Assembly: GCA_001464765.1 (NCBI GenBank)
Contig: LNDV01000031.1
Span: 126,867 to 190,866, forward strand
From: Betaproteobacteria bacterium Ga0077526
Lineage (GTDB): Bacteria; Pseudomonadota; Gammaproteobacteria; Burkholderiales; Ga0077523
Reading direction: 5' to 3'
DNA: 64,000 nucleotides
The notes beneath the pieces were generated by a model. That model saw only the letters and a list, made by a program, of their open reading frames with translations. It did no database searches and was not told the DNA's origin. Made by a program: the position numbers and the translations under genes. Shown piece after piece: positions 8,110 through 16,362 of this stretch. Position 1 is the first letter of the stretch, and every line of letters starts with the position of its first letter.

Positions 8110-9146
8110 GCGAGTCGCTCCTCGCGCCAGATGCGCAGCGCTTCCTGCACCGGGCGGTCCGAATAGCTGAAGAGATAGACGTCCTCGTCGGCAGCCAGAC
8201 GCCAGGGCTGCCAGGAGGGAATCACGAAGGTGTCCTTGGGGACGAAAACGAAGCGCGCGGTACCGATCTCCACGGAACCATGGCCTTCGATCACGTGGAC
8301 GACCGTGCCGTCGGTGTTCCGGCACCGGGCGCCCGCGAACCCCTGGGGAAGCCGCTGGATCCAGGCCCCCATCGTCGGCATCGCAGGCCCGCCGGTAGTG
8401 GGGTTCACGAACTGCATCTTGTAGCCATGACAGGCGTCCGGCGGACCGCCCGCAGCGAGGCGGACGAGCGCCTCCTGGCTCCGGGCGAACGGATACGCGA
8501 ACACCGGTGACGCGCCATGCGTCGGCTTGAAATCCACAGGGAGCAGATTCGCACCGAAGCGCGCCAACGCGTCACCCTCCGGTCGGGTGACCGGCTGGGT
8601 TTCGGCAGGATAGTTCTCCGCGAATCCGCAATCGAAGAAGCGAACCAGCGGGATGTCGAGACCATCGAGCCAGACGACCGGCTCATCCCCAGGATTTCCG
8701 TGGTCGTGCCAAGTCCACGAAGGCGTGAGGATGAAATCGCCGGCGTGCATCGTGACGCGCTCGCCGTCGACCGCGGTGTAGGCGCCCTCGCCTTCGACGA
8801 TGAGACGGAGCGCGGTCTGGGTATGGCGATGACTCGGCGCGACCTCGCCGGGGAGAATGAGCTGCAGGCCGGCGTACAGCGACTGCGTGATCGCCGACGA
8901 GCCCGGCAGTCCCGGGTTCTCGAGGATCAGCACCCGGCGCACGGCTTCCCGCGCGGTGATGAGCGTGCCCGACTCGAGCAGCGGCGACCGGATGTCACGA
9001 TAGCGCCACAGATGGGGCACGCACGCGGGCCGGGGGGACTCCGGTACCAGGGCGGACATGAGCTCCCACAGCGGCGTGAGCTTGTGCTCCCCGATCCGCT
9101 CGTAGTAGCGGGCCCGGTCGAGGCGGGCATCCACGGGTCGATTCAT
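8106..9146 (-). CDS. gtdA: Gentisate 1,2-dioxygenase
   Basis: A 346-residue bicupin. The N-terminal cupin carries the Fe(II) ligands in [17 protein letters not shown] (His106, His108) and the third His in [10 protein letters not shown] (His147). The second cupin domain (residues ~225-330, [18 protein letters not shown]) has no metal triad, as usual in this family. The enzyme opens gentisate between C1 and C2 with O2 to give maleylpyruvate. The downstream isomerase and hydrolase complete the route to fumarate and pyruvate. It lies 27 bases after the diiron oxygenase gene. A 1-hydroxy-2-naphthoate or salicylate 1,2-dioxygenase is a possible alternative within the same family. Confidence 0.9.
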   Translation of the reverse strand: MNRPVDARLDRARYYERIGEHKLTPLWELMSALVPESPRPACVPHLWRYRDIRSPLLESGTLITAREAVRRVLILENPGLPGSSAITQSLYAGLQLILPGEVAPSHRHTQTALRLIVEGEGAYTAVDGERVTMHAGDFILTPSWTWHDHGNPGDEPVVWLDGLDIPLVRFFDCGFAENYPAETQPVTRPEGDALARFGANLLPVDFKPTHGASPVFAYPFARSQEALVRLAAGGPPDACHGYKMQFVNPTTGGPAMPTMGAWIQRLPQGFAGARCRNTDGTVVHVIEGHGSVEIGTARFVFVPKDTFVIPSWQPWRLAADEDVYLFSYSDRPVQEALRIWREERLA

Positions 9147-9173
9147 CGCGAGGCCTCCGGTGACGGCAGTCGG

Positions 9174-9875
9174 TCAGTGCAGCTGCGGCACGACGAGACC
9201 GAAATCCTTCTCGATGAGCTCAGTGACCCGGCCCATGAAGTCCTGTCGCATCTCGTCGTTGGAACGCTGCTTGAGGCCCAGGCGGCGGAACATTTCGTTG
9301 TTCTTGGAGTTGGACGACCCGAAGAACGCGGGCGTGATCGGGAAGTAGCGGTTCAGCGCGTCCTGCACTTCACTCCCGCGGCCGGCCTGGATGAGTTCGA
9401 GGCAGAAGTCCTTTCCGAACTTCGCGTGGAATTTCTCTTCCGGCATGGTGATCCGTGCGAGATTGCGCAGCGGATGGAACGAGCAGTGCAGCAAGTCCTC
9501 GACCTGGAGGATCTCCGCGTAGTCCGCCACGGCCTTGATCACGCAGAACTCCGGCCACGTCTTCAATTCGAACTCGAAGATCGACAGCGGACGCTTCACG
9601 GTCGGGTCCATGCGCTCGGACGACACACCGATCTCGTCGGCCAGCGCACGGAAGCGAACGTGGTGGTGGTACTCCTCCATCGCCACGCGACAGGTGAGCC
9701 ACTTCGCATACGGGGTCGGGGCCAGCGAGATGGCGGGTTCGTCGAACACGCGGGCGCCGTGCAGTTCGTTCACGGCGTGGCTGATGACGATCTTCTCGAC
9801 GGCAAGACGGTACTCCTCGGACTGGTCCTTCAGTTCGGCGGCAGTCTTGACGTCGGGTGCGGTGACCGTGGACAT
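9174..9875 (-). CDS. Short PaaA/BoxB-like diiron oxygenase component
   Basis: A 233-residue all-helical protein of the phenylacetate-CoA oxygenase (PaaA/PaaC/BoxB) type. Two EXXH motifs are visible, EEYHHH (Glu68/His71) and MPEEKFH (Glu147/His150), with further Glu in NELHG (37) and DYAEILQVEDLL (121, 126). This matches a four-helix ferritin-like diiron site. It is about half the length of BoxB, and no PaaB, PaaC or PaaD partners are encoded. The electron donor is likely the NagAa-type reductase two genes upstream. Position in front of gentisate dioxygenase suggests a ring hydroxylase or epoxidase producing gentisate or its CoA ester; that is inference. The start (ATG 9875) is where the family-like sequence begins. 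Confidence 0.72.
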   Translation of the reverse strand: MSTVTAPDVKTAAELKDQSEEYRLAVEKIVISHAVNELHGARVFDEPAISLAPTPYAKWLTCRVAMEEYHHHVRFRALADEIGVSSERMDPTVKRPLSIFEFELKTWPEFCVIKAVADYAEILQVEDLLHCSFHPLRNLARITMPEEKFHAKFGKDFCLELIQAGRGSEVQDALNRYFPITPAFFGSSNSKNNEMFRRLGLKQRSNDEMRQDFMGRVTELIEKDFGLVVPQLH

Positions 9876-9889
9876 GGCAGGCAACTCCT

Positions 9890-10819
9890 TCAGAGCAAGG
9901 GTTCGGTATTGAAAAGTTCGAGGTCGGTCGCGAGGTCCGTCTGGCGACCGGCGAATTCCGTTTCCAGCAGACCGCCGAGCGCGAGAGCATCCTGCCGGTC
10001 CAGGGTGTCGCTCACGGCGCGCACACCCGGCCGCGCCTGGTCGAACAGGAACACTTCGCGTCCGCGCACGCCGAAAAGCTGCCCGGTGAAAGTGCAGCCG
10101 CCCGAGCACAGGAACGACAGCAGACGCGCCACGTAAGCCGCGGGGATGCGCAGCGCCCTGTCCTTGTACTGGGCCTGGGCGTCGTTCGCCGGCTGAATAG
10201 ATTCCGTGACGCGCGTTGCCGCGAATGGCGCCACGGCGTTGCAGCAGATCTCGGACCGGGCGAGGTCCATCGCGACCACGCGGGTGAGTCCGACCAGCCC
10301 CGCCTTCGCGGCTGCGTAGGAACTCTGCCCCAGATTACCGATGATGCCCGCGGTGGACACCACATTGACGATGCGCCCGGGAGGCCGCCCCTGCTTGGCG
10401 AACTCACGCATGATGGGCGTCGCCGCCGCGAGAATGGCCAGCGGTGCGTGCAGATTGGTTTCGAGGACGCGCTGCCAGTCCGGACGCCTGGCCTTGAAGA
10501 TGAACGAGTCGCGAAGAATCGCGGCATTGTTCACGACGATGTCGAGTGCGCCGAAGTGTCCGAGCGCCGCGGCAACCGCGGCCTCTGCGGCACCGGACAC
10601 GGCGAGGTCCTGATCGAAACCCCACGCCTTCGGCCCCAGTTTCGCCACCGCATCGGCCGTACTGCGGGTGTCGGATTCAGCGCCGTCGATGGATGCTCCG
10701 GAATCTGCCACGAGCACGCTGGCACCGTGAGCAATGAACATCCGCGCCACTTCGAAACCGATTCCACGGGCTGCCCCCGTGACGAGCGCCACGCGCCCTC
10801 CCAGCAATCCTGCACTCAT
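9890..10819 (-). CDS. Short-chain dehydrogenase/reductase of the aromatic operon
   Basis: A 309-residue classical SDR. The cofactor motif TGAARGIG lies at residues 14-21, NNAA at 97-100, and the catalytic Ser155, Tyr168 and Lys172 in STAGIIGNLGQSSYAAAK. The sequence resembles the dehydrogenase domain of multifunctional beta-oxidation enzymes (ILRDSFIFK, IVNVVSTAGI, NAVAPFAATRVTESI). The C-terminus runs about 60 residues beyond the usual SDR fold. It may rearomatise a dihydrodiol or epoxide-derived intermediate made by the neighbouring oxygenase, or oxidise a hydroxyacyl chain. The start overlaps the reductase stop by ATGA. Confidence 0.82.
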   Translation of the reverse strand: MSAGLLGGRVALVTGAARGIGFEVARMFIAHGASVLVADSGASIDGAESDTRSTADAVAKLGPKAWGFDQDLAVSGAAEAAVAAALGHFGALDIVVNNAAILRDSFIFKARRPDWQRVLETNLHAPLAILAAATPIMREFAKQGRPPGRIVNVVSTAGIIGNLGQSSYAAAKAGLVGLTRVVAMDLARSEICCNAVAPFAATRVTESIQPANDAQAQYKDRALRIPAAYVARLLSFLCSGGCTFTGQLFGVRGREVFLFDQARPGVRAVSDTLDRQDALALGGLLETEFAGRQTDLATDLELFNTEPLL

Positions 10820-11868
10820 GGGATCGAAACCTCCTCGGATGGGGCACTCGCTTTACGGTCGGCGGGGTAGAAGGCGTCGGCGTGGAGATCCCGCAATGGC
10901 AGGCCGCGCGCCTGCAGGAGTTCGCTCGCCGCCCCCACCATGGCGGGCGGCCCCGCAACGTAGGCCTTGAAGCCTTCGAACGTCGTGAAATCCTGCGCGA
11001 TGGCGTCGGTGACGAGCCCGGTACGACGCGCCCGCCCCGGATCCGGTTCGCCGTGGGAGAGCACCCAATGCACGTGCCAGTCTGGGTGCAGTCTCGCCAG
11101 ACCACGGATTTCGTCTTCGCAATACACGTCAGCCTCGGTTCGTGCCCCGACATAAACATGCACCGGACGTTCGTCGAGGAGTTGGTCGAGCGCGACGAGA
11201 ATGGCACGGATCGGGGCCAGCCCGCTGCCACCCGCGACTGCGATCACGGGGCCGAAGTGCTTTTCCCGAAGATGTGCGGACCCGAAAGGGCCTGAGACCC
11301 TGACTGCATCGCCGACGGCGAGTTTCTCGCCGAGCCCGGAACTCACTGCGCCTCCGGACATTTCCCGGACATGGAACTCGATGCCGGGCTCGAAGGGCGC
11401 GTTGGCCATGGAGTAATCCCGCGCCTTGCCACGCGCAAACGGAAACTCGACGGAAGCGTATTGCCCCGCGCTGAAGGCATAGGGACCGCCGGTGCGGATG
11501 TCGAGGCGGACACGCCAGATGTCGTGAGTCGCCTTCTCGACGGCCGTGACCCGGCAATCGAGGATCCGCGACGGATGCACCACGAATTCCTCGTCGTCGA
11601 GGCGCCGCACCGTGACATCGCCCCAGACCTGCGCGCGGCAGGCCAGGACCACACCTCTGGCCCGGTCCTCGGCCGACAGGGCGTGTTCCGAATACTCGAG
11701 CTCGAGAATGTCTCCGCTCACAAGTTCGCACCGGCAGGTACCGCAGTTTCCCGCCTGGCAACTGTAGGAGAACCCGACCCCGGCCATGAGCAGGGCATCG
11801 AGCACCGTATCGCCGGGCTCGGCGTCGACGGCGGTGGAAGACCCTTCGATACGAATGATGTGGGACAT
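10816..11868 (-). CDS. Oxygenase reductase with N-terminal 2Fe-2S domain (NagAa/NahAa-like)
   Basis: A 350-residue three-domain electron transfer protein. A plant-type 2Fe-2S ferredoxin domain has Cys37, Cys42, Cys45 and Cys77 (SCQAGNCGTCRC ... LACRA). The FAD domain has the flavin motif ARDYSMANAP (149-158). The NAD domain has VAGGSGLAPI (211-220) and a C-terminal LHADAFYP. The order and several phrases (VVHPSRI, THDIWRVR, HADAFYP) resemble the reductase of naphthalene dioxygenase/salicylate 5-hydroxylase. It should pass electrons from NAD(P)H to the diiron oxygenase in the same operon. It is the first gene of the operon, transcribed from the promoter that overlaps the MarR operator. Confidence 0.88.
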   Translation of the reverse strand: MSHIIRIEGSSTAVDAEPGDTVLDALLMAGVGFSYSCQAGNCGTCRCELVSGDILELEYSEHALSAEDRARGVVLACRAQVWGDVTVRRLDDEEFVVHPSRILDCRVTAVEKATHDIWRVRLDIRTGGPYAFSAGQYASVEFPFARGKARDYSMANAPFEPGIEFHVREMSGGAVSSGLGEKLAVGDAVRVSGPFGSAHLREKHFGPVIAVAGGSGLAPIRAILVALDQLLDERPVHVYVGARTEADVYCEDEIRGLARLHPDWHVHWVLSHGEPDPGRARRTGLVTDAIAQDFTTFEGFKAYVAGPPAMVGAASELLQARGLPLRDLHADAFYPADRKASAPSEEVSIP

Positions 11869-11901
11869 GGAGCGAGCTTGTCGGTCAGGGACAGGTGCCG
11901 C

Positions 11902-11930
11902 TTGGAACAGGCGGTAGAGTCATTTAGTAT
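11902..11930 (+). promoter_or_regulatory. Promoter of the marR-type gene
   Basis: TTGGAA (11902-11907) and TAGTAT (11925-11930) are separated by 17 bases. The -10 box overlaps the -10 box of the opposing operon promoter, so the two polymerases probably compete. Confidence 0.5.
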
Positions 11931-11954
11931 CGTCAGCACATTGTTTGATGTCAA
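11926..11954 (-). promoter_or_regulatory. Sigma-70-type promoter of the aromatic operon
   Basis: Reading the minus strand, a perfect TTGACA -35 box (11949-11954) and GATACT -10 box (11926-11931) are separated by 17 bases. The predicted start is near 11919, leaving about 50 bases of leader before the reductase ATG. The -35 box lies inside the palindrome at 11940-11959. Confidence 0.6.
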
Positions 11955-11959
11955 ACGAT
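11940..11959. promoter_or_regulatory. Palindromic operator, probable MarR binding site
   Basis: The 20-base site attgtttgatgtcaaacgat has arms GTTTGA and TCAAAC around a TG centre; the outer AT/AT bases also pair, with one mismatch per arm. This is the size and form of MarR-family operators. It covers the -35 box of the minus-strand operon promoter and the first transcribed bases of the marR gene, fitting repression of both. Confidence 0.6.
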
Positions 11960-12460
11960 ATGACCCAAGCCATTCGAAGACGTTCCCGATCCACCGATTC
12001 GCCCGCCGGCCCTCCCTCCGATGCCCCCGTATCCCTCGGCATGCTGCCCGACCTGCTGGGCTATCACGTACGATTGGCGCAGATCGCGATCTTCGCGGAC
12101 TTCGATCAGGCCCTCGCGGAATGGGATCTGTCGCCCGGGCTCTTCGCCCTGCTGGTGATCGTGGAGGCCAACGCAGGGCTCCGCCAGACCCAGCTCGCCA
12201 AGGCGGCCCATCTCGACCGCTCGACCCTCGTACCTGCCCTCGACAAGCTGGAGGACCGGGGGCTGGTGGAGCGACGCGATGCCCCGACGGACCGGCGCTC
12301 GAACGGCCTGTGGCTGACCCCGGCTGGCGCAACGGTGCTCGATCGGGCCAAGGTCGCCGTGCGTGCGCATGAGGCTGCGATCGCAGCAGCGCTGACCTCA
12401 ACGGAACGAAACACTCTGCTGGCGCTTCTCGACCGACTGGCGCCACAACGGAGGGCATGA
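11960..12460 (+). CDS. MarR family transcriptional regulator
   Basis: A protein of about 166 residues with a winged-helix domain: the recognition region is LRQTQLAKAAHLDRSTLVPALDKLEDRGLVERRD and the wing is DRRSNGLWLTPAG, flanked by dimerisation helices. In-frame TTG 11945 and ATG 11948 are possible earlier starts, but both lie inside the palindromic operator; ATG 11960 just beyond it is preferred, and no start has a clear ribosome binding site. It is divergent from the gentisate operon and probably represses it until an aromatic acid or CoA ester binds. The operator overlap suggests autoregulation. corA follows after one base. Confidence 0.85.
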   Translation: MTQAIRRRSRSTDSPAGPPSDAPVSLGMLPDLLGYHVRLAQIAIFADFDQALAEWDLSPGLFALLVIVEANAGLRQTQLAKAAHLDRSTLVPALDKLEDRGLVERRDAPTDRRSNGLWLTPAGATVLDRAKVAVRAHEAAIAAALTSTERNTLLALLDRLAPQRRA

Positions 12461-12461
12461 C

Positions 12462-13526
12462 ATGGCTCGCATGATGAAGAAGCGCTCTGCCAAGACCGGA
12501 CTCCCCCCGGGCTCGCTGGTGTACGTCGGCGAAGCCCGCAATGTCGCTTCCCGCATCACCGTGATGGACTACGACGCCGATCATGTCACCGAGTCCGCGT
12601 TGAAGGACACGTCCCAGTGCCGGCAGTTCAAGGCCACCGCCACGGTCACGTGGATGAACATCGACGAGTTGAGCGAGCCGGGCGTCGTCGAGGGGCTGGG
12701 CGAGGCGCTGGGCTTCCACCCGCTGATGCAGGAGGACATCCTCAACACGGACCAGCGCACGAAGATCGAAGACCACGGGGACCATCTCTACGTTGCGCTC
12801 AAGATGCTCGATTGGAACAAGGAGCGCGAGTCGACGGATGTGGAACAGCTCTCCCTAGTGCTGGGCGCGAACTACGTGCTTTCCTTCCAGGAACGCGCGG
12901 GCGACTTCTTCGATCCGTTGCGTGACCGTATCCGGCAGGGCGCCGGCCGCGTCCGCAAGCTCGGTCCCGACTTCCTCGCCTACTGCCTTCTCGATCTGAC
13001 TCTCGACCACTATTTCCTCGTGCTCGAGAAGATCGGCGAACGCATCGAGAACGTGGAGGACGTCGTGATGACGCGCCCCCGCCCCCAGACATTGTCGGAG
13101 CTGCACGCACTGAAGCGCGAGCTTCTGTTCATGCGCAAGGCGGTGTGGCCGGTCAAGGAGGTCATCGCGAGCCTGCGCCATCTCAAGTCCCCGCTGATGT
13201 CACCGTCGACGCAACCGTTCCTTCGCGACCTGCAGGACCACATCGAGCAGGTGATCGACGGCGTCACGACCTACCAGACGCTGCTGGCCGACACCCTCGC
13301 GACCTACCTGTCGACCCAGAGCAACCGCACGAATACGATCATGAAGGTGCTCGCCGTGTTCTCGGCCGTGTTCATGCCTCTCACCTTCATCACGGGCATC
13401 TTCGGCATGAACTTCCGGAACATGCCTTCTCTCGATTGGGAATGGGGCTTTCACGGAACGCTGCTCGGGATGCTCGCCCTCGGTGGACTTCTCGCCGCAT
13501 TCTTCTTCCAGAAGCGCTGGCTCTAG
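12462..13526 (+). CDS. corA: CorA-type magnesium/cobalt transporter
   Basis: A 354-residue protein with a large cytoplasmic N-terminal domain, a long stalk helix and two C-terminal membrane helices. The signature YGMNF-type motif appears as IFGMNFRNMP after the first membrane helix (VLAVFSAVFMPLTFITGI). The C-terminus ends QKRWL. CorA forms pentamers that admit Mg2+ (also Co2+/Ni2+). A GGAGG ribosome site lies 7 bases before ATG 12462. It follows the marR gene after one base, so it is probably cotranscribed, although no functional link is evident. Confidence 0.93.
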   Translation: MARMMKKRSAKTGLPPGSLVYVGEARNVASRITVMDYDADHVTESALKDTSQCRQFKATATVTWMNIDELSEPGVVEGLGEALGFHPLMQEDILNTDQRTKIEDHGDHLYVALKMLDWNKERESTDVEQLSLVLGANYVLSFQERAGDFFDPLRDRIRQGAGRVRKLGPDFLAYCLLDLTLDHYFLVLEKIGERIENVEDVVMTRPRPQTLSELHALKRELLFMRKAVWPVKEVIASLRHLKSPLMSPSTQPFLRDLQDHIEQVIDGVTTYQTLLADTLATYLSTQSNRTNTIMKVLAVFSAVFMPLTFITGIFGMNFRNMPSLDWEWGFHGTLLGMLALGGLLAAFFFQKRWL

Positions 13527-13955
13527 ACCGGAACACTTAGCCCGGCTCGGGTCCGTCGGACAGCTGCATGACCGGCTCGACCCGCACCGGAACAGGTCAG
13601 AGTACTGGCTGGACAATCCCTCAGGCCTGGTGCAACGCAACATGGCAACCCGCCTACGCTGACTGCGTGCCACACGAAACGAAATGGCGCATTGCAACAA
13701 CCCCCTGTGCTTCACCGGCCCGCTTAGCGTCGACCCAAACCGCCTTGCCGCACACGACGATTTCCGATGCATCGGACGGCTGGACAAAGCGTCGACACAC
13801 GGAAGTTTCCATCCTTGCCATTCCGCTGAACTCCGTCTAAATTCGAGAGAGTTTCCGGTGTGCGGACAAGTGACATTCCGTTGCGTCTCCGCATCGGTGA
13901 TCGGAAACGAGATTGAGTCCTACCATCAACCCTGAGCAAAAATTGGGAGAGAGTC
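13527..13955. other. Noncoding stretch between corA and the PQQ dehydrogenase gene
   Basis: These 429 bases carry no convincing reading frame, tRNA or strong terminator. They must hold the promoter of the dehydrogenase gene, but I see no box pair I would defend. The only clear signal is a GGGAGAG ribosome site just before ATG 13956. Confidence 0.5.
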
Positions 13956-15698
13956 ATGAAACCATGGAACACGAAACTGGCAGGCGCGCTGACCGCCATG
14001 TCAGCTGCGACACTGTTCGGGATCGCGACCTCGGCCAGCGCCGTCGATTTCGATCGTCTGCGCAATGCCGACAAGGATCCGAACAACTGGCTGATGTACC
14101 ACGGATCCTTCAAGTCGTGGCACTACAGCGACCTCAGCCAGATCAATGCCAACAACGTGAAGAATCTGCGGGTGGCATGGGTGCATACGCCGAGCGCGAG
14201 CAAGCGCGGTGTGCAGTCCTTCCCGCTGGCTGTTGATGGCGTTCTGTACTACTCGAGCGCTTCCGGTCAGGTGTGGGCCCTCGACGGCGCCACCGGTGAA
14301 GTGAAGTGGAAGTACGCTGCCAAGCTCGATCAGGAGCGTTCCGAAGGCACTTTCTACAACCCCTACAACCGCGGCATCGCCATCGGCTACGGTCATGTCT
14401 ACCTCGGCACGACCGACGGCCGCATGATCGCGCTCGATCAGAACACCGGCAAGGTGGTCTGGGACAAGATGATCCTCACGGTGGAAGGCGGCAACAAGGG
14501 CTTCACCGGCGCTCCCGTGATCGTGAAGGACATGGTCGTGATCGGCTCCAACGGCGGCGAGCTGTCCGGTTGCTGCGGCCCGATCTTCGCCGTCGACGCG
14601 AAGACCGGCGAAGTGCGTTGGCAGTTCGACACCATCGGCGGCGACGAGCGCTCCCGTGCAAGCTGGGGCAACGACTCCTGGAAGACCGGTGGTGGCGGCG
14701 GCTGGATGACCGGCACCTACGACGAAGCCACCAACTCCGTCTGGTGGGGCACCGCCAACCCGGCGCCCGACTACGACTGGGCCGGCGAAGCCTGGCAGAC
14801 CTCCGGCGCCCGTCCTGGCGACAACCTCTACAGCTCCTCCGTCGTCGTGCTGAACGCCGACTCGGGCGAACTGAAGTCGTGGTTCCAGGAAATGCCGCAC
14901 GACGCGTGGGACTTCGACAGTGCCGTGGGTGAGTTCATGTCGATCGAGCGCGGTGGCAAGCGCTACATGCTGCACCCCAACAAGGGCGGCATCATCTTCG
15001 TGTACAACGCGGATCCTTCGCACGCCCCCCTGAAGGTCGAGAACGCCTACATGATTGGCAAGACCTTCAACTACATCAAGGGCGTCGATGCCAAGACGGG
15101 CCAGCTGATCGGCCGTCGTGAACTGCCGGAAGGCAAGCACGCCAACGTCTGCCCCGCGATCGATGGCGCGATCTCCTGGAACACCGGCGCTTACAACCCC
15201 AACACGGGTCTGCTGTACAAGGTCGGTCAGGAATGGTGCTTCGACATCGAAGTGGTCAAGGCTGATCCGCCCCCCGCGTTCTCCGGTCAGGCGTACTTTG
15301 GCGCGAGCTGGACGTCCGTCCATCCGGAAGGCCGCAAGGCGTTCGGTCACGTGTCCGCACGCGATCCGCTCACGGGCAAGGTCAAGTGGGAGAAGGAGTA
15401 CAAGTATCCCCCGCTCGCCAGCCTGCTCGCGACCAAGGGTAACCTGGTGTTCGTGCCGGGTGCCGATGGTCGCTTCGACGCGCTGGATGGCCGCACGGGT
15501 GCCACCCTGTGGACGCACAACAACGGTATCGGCCACCACGGCGGCACCATCAGCTACACGGCAAACGGCAAGCAGTACGTCGCTGTCGTGACTGGCTGGG
15601 GCAGCCACGTGTCCGGCAACTACTGCCCGTTGTTCGGCGAGCCCTTCTGCAGCATGCCGACCGACGCCGGCCAGCTGCTTGTGTTCGCACTGCCGTAA
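13956..15698 (+). CDS. Periplasmic PQQ-dependent alcohol dehydrogenase, lanthanide-type metal site
   Basis: A 580-residue eight-bladed beta-propeller quinoprotein with a signal peptide cleaved near SASA-VDF. Blade motifs such as GQVWALDGATGEVKW, GRMIALDQNTGKVVW and DALDGRTGATLW recur. Aligning by motif, the metal ligands are Glu202 (NGGE), Asn268 (GTANPAP) and the catalytic Asp319 (PHDAWDFD). Asp321, two residues on, is the extra acidic residue diagnostic of lanthanide enzymes (XoxF, PedH); MxaF has Ala there. The vicinal Cys pair usually found before NRG is absent (FYNPYNRG), yet a CC occurs at 206-207. It oxidises an alcohol, passing electrons to the cytochrome c encoded next. Methanol versus longer alcohols cannot be settled by eye. 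Confidence 0.88.
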   Translation: MKPWNTKLAGALTAMSAATLFGIATSASAVDFDRLRNADKDPNNWLMYHGSFKSWHYSDLSQINANNVKNLRVAWVHTPSASKRGVQSFPLAVDGVLYYSSASGQVWALDGATGEVKWKYAAKLDQERSEGTFYNPYNRGIAIGYGHVYLGTTDGRMIALDQNTGKVVWDKMILTVEGGNKGFTGAPVIVKDMVVIGSNGGELSGCCGPIFAVDAKTGEVRWQFDTIGGDERSRASWGNDSWKTGGGGGWMTGTYDEATNSVWWGTANPAPDYDWAGEAWQTSGARPGDNLYSSSVVVLNADSGELKSWFQEMPHDAWDFDSAVGEFMSIERGGKRYMLHPNKGGIIFVYNADPSHAPLKVENAYMIGKTFNYIKGVDAKTGQLIGRRELPEGKHANVCPAIDGAISWNTGAYNPNTGLLYKVGQEWCFDIEVVKADPPPAFSGQAYFGASWTSVHPEGRKAFGHVSARDPLTGKVKWEKEYKYPPLASLLATKGNLVFVPGADGRFDALDGRTGATLWTHNNGIGHHGGTISYTANGKQYVAVVTGWGSHVSGNYCPLFGEPFCSMPTDAGQLLVFALP

Positions 15699-15760
15699 GC
15701 TGCAGGTCTGATCGGGGCGCTCGAATTGAGGTAAACGCCCCGACTTGACTGACGTTCTAG

Positions 15761-15792
15761 CGGGCGAGGGCTGAAACCCTCGCCCGTTTTTT
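15761..15792 (+). terminator. Strong terminator between dehydrogenase and cytochrome genes
   Basis: A perfect 10-bp stem CGGGCGAGGG/CCCTCGCCCG with loop CTGAAA is followed by six T. It probably attenuates rather than separates, because the cytochrome gene is close behind and no other promoter is obvious. Confidence 0.85.
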
Positions 15793-15818
15793 CGAATCCA
15801 CCAAAGATCGAGGTAACA

Positions 15819-16217
15819 ATGAAGCGAGCCACCAACAACACCTGGCGCCGCGTGCTGTCGTCGGGCGTTTGTTTGACGGCGCTCCTGACGCCGCTCGGGC
15901 ATTCCAGTGCGCTAGCAGCAGACGAAGCCAGCAGCACGGACGCCGCGACGGCACCCGCAGCACCTGCTGCGCCTCCAGAAAAGCCAAAAATCGATGTTCG
16001 GAAACTCTTTGCGATGAACTGCTCTTGGTGCCACGACGGCTACGGCATGCATGCCGGCAAGGGCCCGAAGCTGGCTGGCACGACGATGTCGCACGAACAG
16101 GTGTACCTGCGGATCGAGAAGGGCAAGTCGGGCGCGATGCCCGGGTACGGCAAGGTGCTGTCGAAGGATCAGATCCAGGTGCTCGCGGACTACATCAAGG
16201 CACTACCCAGCGAGTAA
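15819..16217 (+). CDS. Periplasmic c-type cytochrome, partner of the PQQ dehydrogenase
   Basis: A 132-residue protein with a signal peptide cleaved around ALA-ADE, an Ala/Pro-rich linker, and a class I cytochrome c domain. The single heme site is CSWCH (residues ~68-72), and the axial Met is in SGAMPGYGKVLS. The C-terminal helix QVLADYIKALP is typical. Its position right after the dehydrogenase gene supports a role as direct electron acceptor, analogous to XoxG/MxaG or cytochrome c550. No XoxJ-like binding protein or PQQ synthesis genes are nearby. The terminator between the two genes suggests unequal expression. Confidence 0.88.
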   Translation: MKRATNNTWRRVLSSGVCLTALLTPLGHSSALAADEASSTDAATAPAAPAAPPEKPKIDVRKLFAMNCSWCHDGYGMHAGKGPKLAGTTMSHEQVYLRIEKGKSGAMPGYGKVLSKDQIQVLADYIKALPSE

Positions 16218-16277
16218 GGCACGGCGGGACGCCTTCTTCCAGGCAACCGTGACAGGGCAGATCGGGAGCAGGCGGCA

Positions 16278-16311
16278 CATGCGACGGCCGCGGTCATGCG
16301 ACGGCCGCGGG
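16278..16311. repeat. 17-bp tandem duplication
   Basis: catgcgacggccgcgg occurs twice back to back (16278 and 16295), the 17th base differing. It lies in the short noncoding gap between converging genes. Confidence 0.8.
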
Positions 16312-16316
16312 ATTGG

Positions 16317-16341
16317 AGGTCGGGTCCTTACGGACCCACCT
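16317..16341. terminator. Possible bidirectional hairpin between convergent genes
   Basis: The arms GGGTCC/GGACCC with loop TTAC extend outward as AGGT/CCT. There is no T-run on either strand, so a terminator role is inferred from position between converging genes. Confidence 0.35.
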
Positions 16342-16362
16342 CGATAGGCAGGGTTCCGCGCC

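Noticed and set aside
13527..13955. Sigma-54 promoter before the PQQ dehydrogenase gene
   Set aside because: TGGC...GC look-alikes near 13640 and 13684 have wrong spacing between GG and GC.
14001..15902. A 633-codon open frame antisense to the PQQ dehydrogenase gene
   Set aside because: It mirrors the codon structure of a well-conserved gene in GC-rich DNA, has no recognisable domain, and its composition (His/Gly/Val/Arg rich) is typical of antisense frames.
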